From Acanthochromis polyacanthus (taxonomy: Eukaryota > Chordata > Actinopteri > Pomacentridae): a DNA stretch of 64,000 bases. Below are positions 11,208 to 21,167 of this stretch, piece after piece (positions within the stretch are counted from its first letter, which is position 1; each line of letters starts with the position of its first letter). The stretch lies in the NCBI RefSeq assembly GCF_021347895.1, contig NC_067123.1, positions 744,001-808,000 of the forward strand, given 5' to 3'. The notes below the pieces were generated by a model. It searched no databases. It saw only the letters and a program-made list of their open reading frames with translations, and was not told where the DNA came from. Made by a program: the position numbers and the translations under genes.

Positions 11208-11646
11208 CTCTTGCAAGTTGGAAATTAAACCAAGATGCCACTTCTAGATGTCCATATGTGTTCAGAAGTTTCTGGCAAAAAGAGAGAATGCAGCAAATAC
11301 TGGTGCACAAGCCTCAGTTTTGTGCTTAAGATCTCTCAGATTCAGGCACTGTTCAAAAATTGCAAACAAGTGGATTTTTAAAAGAATAGGAAAAATATCT
11401 CTCTCAAACATAGGATCTATTTGATGTTGTGGTGAGAATATTATCTGAATGACACTACCAATGCCTAGAAAGCTTTTATATGTTAGTAGAAATGGGGATT
11501 ATGGCCAATCAAAGTTGACAAAAAAATAAATAAAGAAAAATAAAAAATTTTCAAATGACTAGATGGACATCTTGAATCACAAGAAGTCTGATGAAATTTG
11601 GGATAGGAAGAGATTGAAGTTCAATATGATTTTGTTAAGACCTGGT
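11208..11646. repeat. Segmental duplication block upstream of class I gene 1
   Basis: This stretch matches 28336-28756 over more than 400 bp with few differences, for example AGAAGTTTCTGGCAAAAAGA and ATGCCTAGAAAGCTTTTATA in both. Each copy lies upstream of a class I leader exon (gene 1 and gene 2), so it belongs to the duplicated unit. The copy at 28 kb is cut off by a Harbinger element after AAGACCTGG. Here the sequence continues into spacer up to the retrovirus at 11965. Confidence 0.8.
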
Positions 11647-11964
11647 TATGTTTGGATTGCTTCCATTTATTGGCATTCCCATGTGACGAAATAAAAACAA
11701 ATATGTCAATAAAAACAGATTTTTTTTCAGACAATGCCCTGGCATTCAACTTTAATGATTGAAAAAATGTCACACAGGAGGGTTGGCCCTCGGCCTTTTT
11801 CACATGATCAAATCTGGTCTTCTTTGGAAAAAATTTGGACACTTCTGTGCTATGATCTTCATCAAATGAACACTATAAACAAACAACATTTTTAATCAAG
11901 CATTGCTTTTAGAGTTGTATATTTTCATGTATCTGTGATTATAGTGTTTCTCTATGTAGTGTGG

Positions 11965-12421
11965 TGTTAGAAGAATTACACTTATATTAGAATGATTATA
12001 CTTATGTTGATTCGAGGTTATCATTGAGTGACTGTGAGGAAATGAGGACTACCATCAGCATTCTAATTTGTGACCTGCATGTTCTCTGAAGTAACAACTA
12101 AAGAACAAAGCTGACTTGTTCCTATAGTGAGCTGACTCGCTCTTATGATAAGATCATGCAAGTAAGACATGTTCTGTCTTTGTACTGCTCTGATATCTTC
12201 TGACTGATGTATGATGACTCCTCTGTATCGTATGATTGTGTGAGAAGGAAATAAAAGGACAAGGAGAGAGGCAGGCTCTCCAGAGTTTGTGGGGCTGTAG
12301 CGATGCATACTACAGAGCTGTAGTCTCTCTCTCTCTCCTTGTGCAAGTAAAAGACCAGAGCTCGTGAGTGCTGTCTTTTCTTCCTGTGCTGTTTGTATAT
12401 TCTTCAGGTTTGAACCTAACA
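11965..12421 (+). repeat. 5' LTR of the endogenous retrovirus
   Basis: This is 457 bp, starting TGTTAG and ending CTAACA. The right half (12156-12421) is nearly identical to the 3' LTR at 17801-18066. It contains GGAAATAAAAGGAC, which could act as TATA-like sequence and poly(A) signal, and a (CT)n tract at 12326-12337. The U3 portion (11965-12155) is found only in this LTR. Confidence 0.85.
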
Positions 12422-12426
12422 TAACT

Positions 12427-12443
12427 TGGTCCTTCGAGCCGGA
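12427..12443 (+). other. Primer-binding site for tRNA-Tyr
   Basis: TGGTCCTTCGAGCCGGA starts five bases after the LTR. It is the exact complement of the 3' end of vertebrate tRNA-Tyr (UCCGGCUCGAAGGACCA). In a functional virus this tRNA would prime minus-strand DNA synthesis. The 17-base match is read directly; the tRNA identity comes from the known acceptor stem of tRNA-Tyr. Confidence 0.85.
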
Positions 12444-12690
12444 TGCCAATACGCCTGGAACCCTCAGGAGCTGTTCGAGGGAGACCGAAGTCTGTGCACA
12501 GCCCCCTGGAACTAGGTTCGGGGACGAAAGCCCTCCGTGGTTGAATTCCACGTCGGCCGGTTAAACCCTGTCCAGGTTCCGCGGGGTTCCAGGTTGACGG
12601 CATCTGAACAAAGAGAACAGCACCAGGAACGAATGACAGGTACTGTACAAATGCATTGACACTCAAAGAGTGAGTGTGGAAAGCGCTGAA

Positions 12691-12822
12691 GGAGTAGTGA
12701 AGTCCTGAGCTCAGGAAAGCTGAAAACTTACAGGAGGAGTAGTGAAGTCCTGAGCTAAGGAAAGCTGAAAACTTATAGGAGGAGTAGTGAAGTCCTGAGC
12801 TAAGGAAAGCTGAAAACTTACA
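12691..12822 (+). repeat. 45-bp tandem repeat, three copies, in the retroviral leader
   Basis: Units start at 12691, 12736 and 12781, each beginning GGAGTAGTGAAGTCCTGAGC. They differ by one to three bases and the third is slightly short. The repeat lies between the primer site and gag, where packaging and translation signals normally sit. Its role is unknown. Confidence 0.85.
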
Positions 12823-13178
12823 AAACGTGTGCATGTGTTAAAGTGTGAGTGTGAAAGGACTGGTCAGTGATTGAAGCAGCGGACAGCCTGAAACCTAACG
12901 GTGTGAACGTACGACTATTGTCAGTTGAAGTAAATCACTGAGTGTGAACAGTCATTACGATTTAGGAGGATTTTGTGAAAACTCTAAAACGACTTTCAGT
13001 CCTGGGATAGGACCCCCAGTGGAAAACCGGACTAGCTAATAGAGCTGGCCTGGAAGCTTGTTTTCCAAGGGCTGAATTTTGGCTCATGAAGCATTGTTTT
13101 TCACAAATTCTCAATAAAATAATTTTGAACAGCACCACAAATTCTAAATAAAAATAATTTCGAACAAAACAAACCAAA

Positions 13179-13966
13179 ATGGGAAATAATCAGGAAAAAA
13201 ATATAAAAAATTCCCTACAAGTCAATGCAAAATACATGGAACGGAAGCATCCAGATTCGACAATTCTTGTCAGATTGGGAAAAGAAACATGGATTTAAAG
13301 GCAAACTAATAGTAGGAGACTGCACAGAGCTAGTTACAAAATTAACTGTAAAACAACAAACAGATAAAAAGAAATCAGAAGAAACCGAAAAACAGCTTCA
13401 TTATGCAGAAATATGGCTGAAAGAAGCACAAAAGAGAAATACAGCAACAAACAAACAAAAAAGCTGAAGCCTGTGCAGCAAGAGCAGAAGATGATAAGAT
13501 AGTGTACAAACGGAACACACAAAGACAACAACAGCCTGGTGCATCGGCAGCCGAAGGCGCCGCGGCAGCCGAAGCACCAGATAACGGACCCCCTCCCTAT
13601 AACGAGGGTGAGAGACCACGACCACAGCCGACACGACTTTACCATGACAGATCACGACCACAAAGACTGAATTTAAACATTTACACTGTAATTATAAATA
13701 AAAAGGAACAGAAAAAGAAGAAGACACCCAGCATTTTCTATCAAGATGATAATGATCAAAACTGTGAGGTGGACTACAGGGACCACTAGGAGGACATAGA
13801 GGCAGAGGGAGTTTTAGAGGAAGACACAGAGATAGAGGAGAGGACTCATGCTGGACTTGTGGGGGAAAAGGACATTGGTCTAAAGACTGTCCAAACAACA
13901 AAAGAAAGAGACAAATGATGTCATTTTTAGGGTCAACCAACTACTCCAGAAGTTGGATTCCAGATT
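13179..13966 (+). pseudogene. Retroviral gag remnant with zinc knuckle
   Basis: The frame starts M-G-N-N at 13179, consistent with a myristoylated matrix start, and stops after about 40 codons. A matrix-like segment (L-S-D-W-E-K-K-H-G-F) continues in another frame from 13225, followed by a Lys/Glu-rich stretch. At 13849-13890 there is a nucleocapsid-type zinc knuckle with the spacing C-x2-C-x4-H-x4-C, preceded by an Arg/Gly-rich segment. Most of capsid is absent or unrecognisable. Frame shifts and deletions leave no usable Gag. Confidence 0.75.
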
Positions 13967-14487
13967 CTGTTTAGAAAACAAACCTGATTTGTATATAGGC
14001 AGTTATAGTAGCAGCAGCAGTACATGTATCCACTGATGTAGTATTCTAAAAAGATACACAAAGGATTTATAATTTCTTCAGGGCCTTATGAAGAAATGCT
14101 CTTCTGTGTTGCAGAGATGAAATATCAGTAGAGGTTTGACCTCCTAGATCAACTGTAAATGAATAAATAAATAAAAATTATTACAGTTTATTTATTACAA
14201 CATTGTTTTCATTTGGTTAAATCAACTCAGCTTTTATACTGAATACTAGCTGCAATAACTTGATAATGTAACTGCTATTATGTGTGGGTAGCTTTAGATC
14301 TAAAGCCTAGATATCAGTTTGTCTTCCGACACAATTACACTTAATATAAAGTATGGTTTTAGACACTAAAAATGATGTTATTGTGTTTTTGTTTGTTTTT
14401 TTTTTAAATAGAAAAAAGGAAGAAGAAAAAAAAACTTTCTTACAAAAAGCAGTAAGAAACATGAACTGAATTCACGATATCTGCACC

Positions 14488-15036
14488 CAACCCGGTCTCA
14501 CGGGGATTCGTGAAACTGTCATGTAAGTTTTAGTTTCGGTTTCGTGCGCACCAACACGATTTCGTCATGTTTTTCGTGCCGCTCACCACGAAATGTTTTT
14601 CGCTGTGGTAATCACATCTGAAAGTGGTTTATACCGGCGGATTCATGACGATCTAAGCTGTCCATCGGCGTATACTGCTTGTGTGATCGTGTTTGCGGCC
14701 GCCGGCCGCCGGACATTCTTGAAATTCCTATGCAAATTGGTAAGTGTACCACCGGCTTATGGTTAGGTTATGGTTAGGATTATGGTTAGGGTTATGTTTA
14801 GGGACGATGTCATGCAAAATATAGCGTTGGATTCGCCACGGTTTTACATTAAAAATAAAATATACACATTCTTTTGAAATACGTTCTGAGTGGCACGAAA
14901 AGTCCGCCGTTTAAAATACATTGGTGCGCATTTCGTGGTAAGCGGCACGAAAAACATGATGAAATCGTGTTGGTGCGCACGAAACCGAAACTAAAACTTA
15001 CGTGACAGTTTCACGAATCCTCGTGAGATCGGGCTG
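14488..15036. mobile_element. Palindromic MITE, copy 1, inside the retrovirus
   Basis: Long inverted ends begin CCCGGTCTCACGGGGATTCG on the left and, on the complement, CAGCCCGATCTCACGAGGAT on the right. They run for over 100 bp (CACGATTTCGTCATGTTTTT lies in each arm). The flanks CTGCACC(C) and CTGCACC(A) match at 7 of 8 bases, suggesting an 8-bp hAT-like target duplication. The centre contains repeats of TTATGGTTAGG. A second copy with an exact 8-bp duplication is at 23942-24515 and a fragment lies near 57846-57990. No coding capacity. Confidence 0.82.
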
Positions 15037-15720
15037 CTGCACCACATGTGCTTCTCTTGTTTCTTACCTGTAATTTGAGTTCAGGATGTCATATGCAAGC
15101 ATGATCACAGAAATTACTTTATGGTCCGGTATGCTTTGTAAGAATGATTATAGAAACCTGCAATGGACTCAGCTAAACCGGAATCTAATTTTCAGTTGTT
15201 CATACATTTAGAGATTTTGGATTTTTCAATGACAAGCTTTTATGAAGTGTGTCAGGAAATTATTTCTGTAAGACAAAGACTGCATTTTTGCTGTTAGTTT
15301 GTACCACAAAGTTTCCCAGCACAAGATGAGAACTCAGTGTTTCTAATGGTTTGCTTGCATCTACTTTTACTTCAAGGTCCTTTTTATCTCTGGAATGCAG
15401 CTCAGCTTGGTACATTTCAAACACTTCACTCTGTATGCAGTGATAAGACCACAATAACAATTGTCACACAGTTCAACAGATCAAGCTAAAATAAAATTTC
15501 ATGTTGATAAAGCACAGATGTAATAAAGTATAAATGTATTATTATATTAGTATATAAACGTGCCTGCATATGTCTTAACAACGTGTTAATTTATGCAAAC
15601 GAAAATACCAACACACAATATTGCTAAAATCATCAGAAATGGCACTCATTTTGTAAATCAGGTGATAGGCCAAATGACTTAGAACTTAGACATTTGCTCA
15701 AAGAACCGCTGTGCTTAACA
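15037..15720. other. Unassigned sequence within the provirus
   Basis: This stretch replaces the region where most of pol would lie. No protease or reverse transcriptase motif could be read in any frame. The sequence is AT-rich and full of stops. Confidence 0.5.
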
Positions 15721-15727
15721 TCTACAA

Positions 15728-16275
15728 AGTGCAGGATTAGTAAGAGGAAAAAACACAAACAGAACAATACAAAACAGACTTAAGAAATGCATGGAAGAGA
15801 CAGGACGAAAATGGCCTGATTGTTTAGACCTAGTGCAGATGTATATGCGCATTACACCAAACCAAACAGGTCTAACACCATTTAAAATAAATACATAGCA
15901 GACAGTTTGTGTTACTGCAGTTTAAACAACCTGAAATCAGTATAGATGAGAAGTGCACATTAGCAGAGTATATGAGGAAAACATTACAAGCAAGAGGAAT
16001 AAAACATGCTAATGATATGCTATGCCAGATGCACCTATTTCTCAACAGGAGGGTGTCCCACCAGTCCGAGACTGGGTGTTAGTGAAGTCCAGTAAGAGGA
16101 AACACTGGTCCTCACCGAGGTGGGAAGGACCGTACCAGGTGCTGCTTATGACGCCCACAGCCATAAAGATAGCAGAGTGAGCTTCGTGGATCCACCTGTC
16201 ACACTGCAAGAAACAGAGGTTCCTGGAGGAAAACTCCGGTGATGGTAAGGGGAAGTCTGACTGCAAAGGGGATTA
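15728..16275 (+). pseudogene. Retroviral integrase 3' remnant
   Basis: Positions 15728-15890 encode a catalytic-core tail of gammaretroviral type: S-A-G-L-V-R-G-K-N, then W-P-D-C-L-D-L and T-P-N-Q-T-G-L-T-P-F. Positions 16055-16265 encode the C-terminal SH3-like part: D-W-V-L-V-K-S, then [11 protein letters not shown] and A-S-W-I-H. An in-frame stop near 16177 and further frame changes interrupt it. The catalytic DDE residues lie in the deleted part, so it is inactive. Confidence 0.75.
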
Positions 16276-16462
16276 AACCTTTTAGTAGTTAATCGTCTCA
16301 ATGTCAGTGAAGAAACCAACAGATCCTTACTGTCTTTAGGGAGCAGAGTACTCTAAAGATCCTCATACATACATCCACACACTCACTGGACAAAGAACAG
16401 GACAAGAACACTGTTAGCTGATAAAAAGGAGGTGAAGTGCTGGTAACCTCTCCCTCCAGGTC

Positions 16463-17809
16463 ATGACTCAACGTGTCAAGACGGCGGCCCTGTTGGGCCC
16501 AACGGCTGTGGTATTTCTAATCCTCATTTCATGTTTGTTAATGAGAAAAGAGATTCATAGAGGAAAAAGAAACCATGAACTCGATGTTGATGATCACCAT
16601 GATAATGTTTGGTTCCAGATGGCTAATTTAACAGCAATAAGTTTGAATATGTCTGACTGCTATGTGTGCTCATTCATATCTCATCATTCACGGACCAATA
16701 CATGCTTAACACCAAAACCAGTCACACTAGATGAAATTATATGTGTTGTAGCAATCTACACCTCTAATTACAACCCCAGTCACTACCTTTAAAAAATTCA
16801 CTTAGTATTTGCCAAGTTGCACTAATGCCAGTGACTATGACTTGAAAAACTGGAGAATGCCTCAACATTTTAGTATAACTACTAATGAAATTAACTTACA
16901 GGGAATCACGATGGCACGCTATCCAAACACACCATCACTGTGTTTTAGGAGCTGGGCTGGGGGAGACGTGGACCTAGGCATGACAGACTGTATGACTTAC
17001 TTTCCTGTGGGAGGTGTTTCGAGCCATCCCCTGTGCAGCGGTTCTTGGTGTGAGGAAGGTTGGGCAAAACCAATCAACCTCACTGCCGTGGAAATTCGTG
17101 GCAATGTGGTGGGATGGGTGTCTGAACCTGGTATGAATTCACTGCTTCCACGTGTGGGCGGGGTCCCTGCCCGACTGAGCACGTTTGGCCATAAGGTATA
17201 TTTATATCTCATATCTCCCTCAGAGATGGGATGATGCATGCTACCTGGCTAAACTACAGCCTGCTGCTCTTGTGATTCCCAAATCAGATGTTACCACTAT
17301 TTTTAGTACAACATCTAGACATCAAAGGCGTTCTATCCCAGACACTACTAGAGCTCCACCACTAATATCAGACACTAGAGGTGTCCTTATGACACTTTTC
17401 CCATGTACGGAACAGCCTATCTGGGAAATAGGATGAATGACATGCACTGGGAACTTGAAGAACTCACAAACACAGTTCTTCATCTAGCACACCAACTTAG
17501 AGATGATCCTGAAAAGAAAGCCATGAAGGCCATGATTCTGCAGAATAGGATAGGTCTTGATTATATTTTGGCCTCCCAGGGTGGTCTCTGTGCGGTTATT
17601 GGTGAGCACTGTTGCACATTCATTCCTGATGGTACATCTAACTACTCTCACATTGTTGACCAACTTGAACATCTGAAGGACAAGCTGACCAAGGATGTGG
17701 ATAAGAGCATGAATTGGGAAGGCTGGAGCCCCTTGGCATGGTTTACCTCTGGCAGTTGGTATAACATTCTGTTAAAAATATTAACTCCAATCCTTCTGGT
17801 ATGCAAGTA
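16463..17809 (+). pseudogene. Retroviral envelope gene, frame-broken
   Basis: Surface-subunit pieces are open from 16463 to 16790 and 16809 to 17234. They have an N-terminal hydrophobic segment near residues 10-27, several N-glycosylation sequons and many cysteines. A furin-like R-H-Q-R-R-S is at 17317-17334. The transmembrane part (17403-17809) has the immunosuppressive-type helix L-Q-N-R-I-G-L-D and a CX6CC motif at 17589-17615, which marks gamma-type envelopes with a disulfide-linked subunit pair. Stops near 16790 and 17232 and a frame change between 17403 and 17436 break it. The membrane anchor is cut off where the shortened 3' LTR begins. Confidence 0.82.
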
Positions 17810-18066
17810 ACACATGTTCTGTCTTTGTACTACTCTGATATCTTATGACTAACGTATGATGACTCCTCTGTATCGTATGATTGTGTGAGAAGGAAATAAA
17901 AGGACAAGGAGAGAGGCAGGCTCTCCAGAGTTTGTGGGGCTGCAGCGATGCATACTACAGAGCTGTAGTCTCTCTCTCTCTCCTTGTGCAAGTAAAAGAC
18001 CGGAGCTCGAGAGTGCTGTCTTTTCTTCCTGTGCTGTTTGTGTATTCTTCAGGTTTGAACCTAACA
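17801..18066 (+). repeat. 3' LTR of the endogenous retrovirus, 5'-truncated
   Basis: This is 266 bp, nearly identical to 12156-12421, ending CTAACA followed by the TGTGG duplication. It lacks the first ~190 bp of the 5' LTR because env sequence runs straight into it at ATGCAAGTAA. The deletion therefore joined the env transmembrane region to U3. Confidence 0.85.
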
Positions 18067-18214
18067 TGTGGCCACAAAGTTGCAGCTATATGTTGTTTCT
18101 AGTCCGCAGTTGTGAGTAAAATTATGAGTTCTTAACACATAGAGTTAGTTGTTGAAATCACATGTTTGAGCAAGAAAAGCTGTTTGTGGATTTACTGTTT
18201 GAATTCACTAATAA

Positions 18215-18440
18215 TCAGCAGCTTATCAACATTATAGATTTATAAGTTGTAGAAACGGAGAATGTTGCAGCTCTGTTCTTATTTCTGTCCTCATGTTTCA
18301 GTCTCTGGTAACTGCGACTCCGTAGAGGCTCCGTCGTCTGATGCAGGTTCCTTGTTCGTCTTGCTGGTTCCTTCTTGAGACAGCTGTTTATTGAAGATTG
18401 TTCTTTACTCCTTGTTCTGCTGGAGAACATGGACGCCTCT
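18215..18440 (-). other. Conserved 3' UTR segment of MHC class I gene 2
   Basis: This minus-strand stretch matches 35345-35535 beside gene 3 and lies the same distance below the tail exons. On the minus strand it contains an AATAAA poly(A) signal (complement of 18387-18392). The open frames in it are not supported as coding. The retrovirus begins about 320 bp beyond the signal. Confidence 0.55.
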
Positions 18441-18844
18441 CTGATAGTTTTAGATGTTTAATAAGAGACTAAACATTTAAATTGTCTACATTTTTTGCAC
18501 AATACTGCACAGAAAATGAAAGTGGACAGACAAGAGTTTCCAACTTGGGTTAGTTGCAAAGGCTTAATAATTGCAAAACAGACTCAATAAACGGTTTTGA
18601 CAGAATTCATTGGAGTTTACTCTCCTCCTCCAGTCTTCCCTGAGAGTCTGTCAGGGCAGATGAAGAAATGAACAAGTTAAATTACTGGTCAGATGCTTAG
18701 TAGAATTCATTATACATTACTAATATTTGGATACTAACAATAGGCTGGTCTTTACAGAAGGGCAAGTATTATCCCAGTATATTGTTGAGTGTTGTTAGGT
18801 TCGTTAATATCTGCAATGCATAGATGAAACAAGGATGTACTCAC

Positions 18845-18887
18845 TGTGATCAGTTAGGATCTGAATGTCTGTCTGCAGAATCTGAAG
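18845..18887 (-). CDS. MHC class I gene 2, second cytoplasmic exon with stop codon
   Basis: Acceptor TTTTTAG, 43 bp, donor GTGAGT. The frame continues from the previous exon as T-S-D-S-A-D-R-H-S-D-P-N and ends at TGA (18852-18850) inside this exon. Gene 3 has CGA at the same codon and continues into a further exon, so the two tails differ in length by about 12 residues. An exon equivalent to gene 3's last one is still present near 18630-18655 but would be untranslated. Confidence 0.7.
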
Positions 18888-18983
18888 CTAAAAACAAAAC
18901 AAAGTCTGAGTTTAAAACCCAACAGACAAGACTGTAAAGATCAGACTGATTACAAATATGCGGTAAATAACAGAAAATCTTAC

Positions 18984-19001
18984 TGTTAGCAGGTCTGAAC
19001 C
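18984..19001 (-). CDS. MHC class I gene 2, first cytoplasmic mini-exon
   Basis: This 18-bp exon lies between a TTATTTCAG acceptor and a GTAAGA donor. With its neighbours it gives N-G-F-R-P-A-N-T, a sequence typical of teleost class I tails. Phase 1 is kept on both sides. The same mini-exon is at 36043-36060 in gene 3 with one amino-acid change (P to A). Confidence 0.72.
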
Positions 19002-19116
19002 CTGAAATAAAGATGAGAGATGACTGAAGTTAAAATGATGGATCGATAATTTGCCATAAAGACGTTTCACAGATTTCTGCTTTGAATGTGAAGGCTGTTC
19101 TTGTGTTACTGTGTAC

Positions 19117-19221
19117 CATTAGTCTTCTTTGTCCACATGAAGAGTCCAGTGATGCAGAGCAACAGCAGCAGACCTACAACTACTCCAATGACAGCACCAG
19201 CAGGAAACCCTGAAGGAGGAA
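19117..19221 (-). CDS. MHC class I gene 2, connecting peptide and transmembrane exon
   Basis: The 105-bp exon reads V-P-P-S-G-F-P-A-G-A-V-I-G-V-V-V-G followed by L5-C-I-T-G-L-F-M-W and the stop-transfer K-K-T-N. It anchors the chain in the membrane. The acceptor is TTGGTTCCAG and the donor GTACAC. Gene 3 has three more leucines at the Leu run. If the donor were skipped, TAA would follow after G-T-Q. Confidence 0.85.
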
Positions 19222-19315
19222 CTGGAACCAAAACACAACCCTCAGATTTCATCTCTACTGCAGAATGAGGATAAATATGTTTCATTTCCAGACTCCACTG
19301 TTCTGACTGACTTAC

Positions 19316-19618
19316 CCCAGTTAGTCCTGATCACTGATTTGTCCAGTTTGGTGATGATGTCGTCTTTGACACCAGACAACTGAAACACACAGTCGTACTT
19401 CTTCCAGTCTTCAGGAGCGATTGATGAGATGTTCAGGTCAACACTCATCTGGAAGGTTCCATCATAGTTGGGGAGGATCTCTCCTTTGTCAACGTCCTCA
19501 TGAAGCTCCTCTCCATCTTTCCTCCAGAACAAGTCGGCTCTGTCGGGGTAGAAACCTGTAGTGTGGCAGGTGACCGGAGAGGAGGGAGTCTTCTGGAGGA
19601 GAGACACTGAGGGAAGAT
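19316..19618 (-). CDS. MHC class I gene 2, alpha-3 (Ig C1) exon
   Basis: The 303-bp exon encodes D-L-P-S-V-S-L-L-Q-K, the C1-set strand V-T-C-H-T-T-G-F-Y-P, W-R-K-D-G-E-E and the second cysteine in K-Y-D-C-V-F-Q. It ends I-R-T-N-W-G. Both Ig cysteines are present. This domain contacts beta-2-microglobulin and CD8 in the family. Acceptor TCTCTCTCCAG and donor GTAAG are clear, phase 1 on both sides. It is about 95% identical to the alpha-3 exon of gene 3 (36392-36694). Confidence 0.93.
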
Positions 19619-20037
19619 CTGGAGAGAGAAACTGATGAGTCTTAACTCAACGTGACAGATCTAAGGGCTCTACTAAGAGGTGAGATTAGTGTGTTAGCAG
19701 GTATGTTGAGCCTAAAGTCAAAGTTTCTTTGTGTCACAAAGGTGGTTCTCCTTTAACCTGTCAGATCTCCATGGTAACTGATGCTGTGGAGCAAACCAAA
19801 TTACAGTGATTTCCTGCATTGTGGGACAGTGTCAGACCTAAATACACTTCAATACAATATCATGTTTGCACATATGGAGTCAGAAGTTTAACAGCTCTAA
19901 TTAACAAAACTCAGCAGGAGAGCTGGTTCTGTCCTGATTTCCTTTTTACTACCAACTCCTGTGTAACTGTATGTACTCCACTAACCTTTGTTCATTGTTT
20001 ATTGTATTGTACTCTGGCAAAACAATTTCATCCAGGA

Positions 20038-20104
20038 TTAATACATCTTATCTTATCTTATCTTATCTTGTCTTGTCTTGTCTTGTCTTGTCTTATCTTA
20101 TTGT
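20038..20104. repeat. (TTATC)n/(TTGTC)n tract, possible LINE tail
   Basis: About a dozen pentamers follow CCAGGATTAATACATC. This resembles the 3' end of a CR1/L2/Rex1-type LINE with its microsatellite tail (compare 46960-46980). No reverse transcriptase remnant was found next to it. It lies in the alpha-2/alpha-3 intron of gene 2. Confidence 0.55.
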
Positions 20105-20407
20105 GCAGCTGTCAGTTAGATTATATAACTTGATTTTAATTGGTTCTTTGAATTAGCAGCATCCATCAGCCCTGTTTTGTTTGTTTAATTATCACCTTTT
20201 CATTTGGTAATGCTATCACTAACCAATAAATAAATTGCTTTAGCTCACTAATAATCTGTTTGGGTTGTTTTTTTGGTTGCACCTCGTTGACCCTAGACAA
20301 CTGAATCATATCTTTGTCTGTGCTTTGTTTTATTTTCACTGGATGCTCCTGTGGATAGAAACAGAAGAGGTACATAACTGTGTGTATCTCAGGTTGTGTA
20401 ATTTCAC

Positions 20408-20686
20408 CTGTTCAGCGCAGAAAACTCCTCCCATACTGCATAGCCTTCTTCAGCGAGTCAGGGCACACGCGGAGTAAATTGTACTTGTAGTCATTTAGCA
20501 TAGCCTCGTATGTGTCCCATGTCAGTTTGATGATGAGTGCCTCTGGTTTTGAAGCGGTCCATGTCAGTGTCTGCAGATTCAGTGACATGAAGTCTTCACC
20601 ATCGTATCCAAATTGACTAAAAGCCCTGATTTCTCCGGTTTCATCGTCGAATTCACAGCCACCCAGTTGCTGTAGGATGTGGACAC
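20408..20686 (-). pseudogene. MHC class I gene 2, alpha-2 exon with premature stop
   Basis: The 279-bp exon (acceptor GTCTCCCAG, donor GTGAAA) encodes an otherwise normal alpha-2 domain: V-H-I-L-Q-Q-L-G-G-C-E-F-D-D, Y-D-G-E-D-F, L-T-W-T-A and L-L-R-V-C-P-D-S-L-K-K. Both disulfide cysteines are present. The last full codons read F-L-R-TGA-ACA-G; the TGA is at 20414-20412. Gene 3 has GGA at this position. If translated, the protein would end after the groove, before alpha-3 and the membrane anchor, so the gene is either a pseudogene or makes a secreted two-domain form. A sequencing error or allelic change cannot be excluded. The GTGAAA donor is weaker than GTAGAA in gene 3. Confidence 0.85.
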
Positions 20687-20699
20687 CTGGGAGACAGAG

Positions 20700-21120
20700 A
20701 GAGAGATTTTACTGATTTACTATTAAGGTTGGCTGACATGGACACAAATATGACCTCAACAATCGTCTGACTGACAGATAACTAACTACAGCCAGCACTG
20801 CTCTCGGGAGATTGCACACTGAAAAACGACCATCCTTCATTTGGTACATTATCAACACATTAACAGCTGTGAATTATTCATATTTTGTACATTTACAAAC
20901 AAACCTCTGTGCTATATCAGTTTTCTGCATCTAAAATAATCTGTGCAATGTCAATATTTTTCCACTTATGGACAAATCTGGAAAATATAAATAAAATCTA
21001 TGCAATATGAATATTTTTTAGTGTTGATTTTCTCTTGAAGGATTCTGAGCAATACCACTGATATGTGCAAGGTTGTTATTGTCCACATCCAGAGAAATTT
21101 GGACAATTTGAACTCGTACT

Positions 21121-21167
<47 letters not shown>

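Larger units (their letters stand above)
11965..18066 (+). mobile_element. Endogenous gamma-like retrovirus, internally deleted
   Basis: The provirus is bounded by TGTTAG at the left and CTAACA at the right. A 5-bp target duplication TGTGG lies on each side (11960-11964 and 18067-18071). It has a 5' LTR, a tRNA-Tyr primer site, gag remnants with a zinc knuckle, the 3' part of an integrase, a frame-broken env and a 3' LTR that lacks its first ~190 bp. Protease, reverse transcriptase and RNase H are not seen. A palindromic MITE sits in the middle (14488-15036). The site is just downstream of class I gene 2; the host sequence on both sides resembles 35145-35220 next to gene 3. It is an old, defective copy. 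Confidence 0.9.

Noticed and set aside
10825..11310. 161-codon minus-strand frame
   Set aside because: It reads Pro/Ser/Leu runs from the GA-rich low-complexity tract and has no domain or splice support.
13334..13661. Minus-strand frames of about 100 codons
   Set aside because: They are antisense to the retroviral gag remnant.
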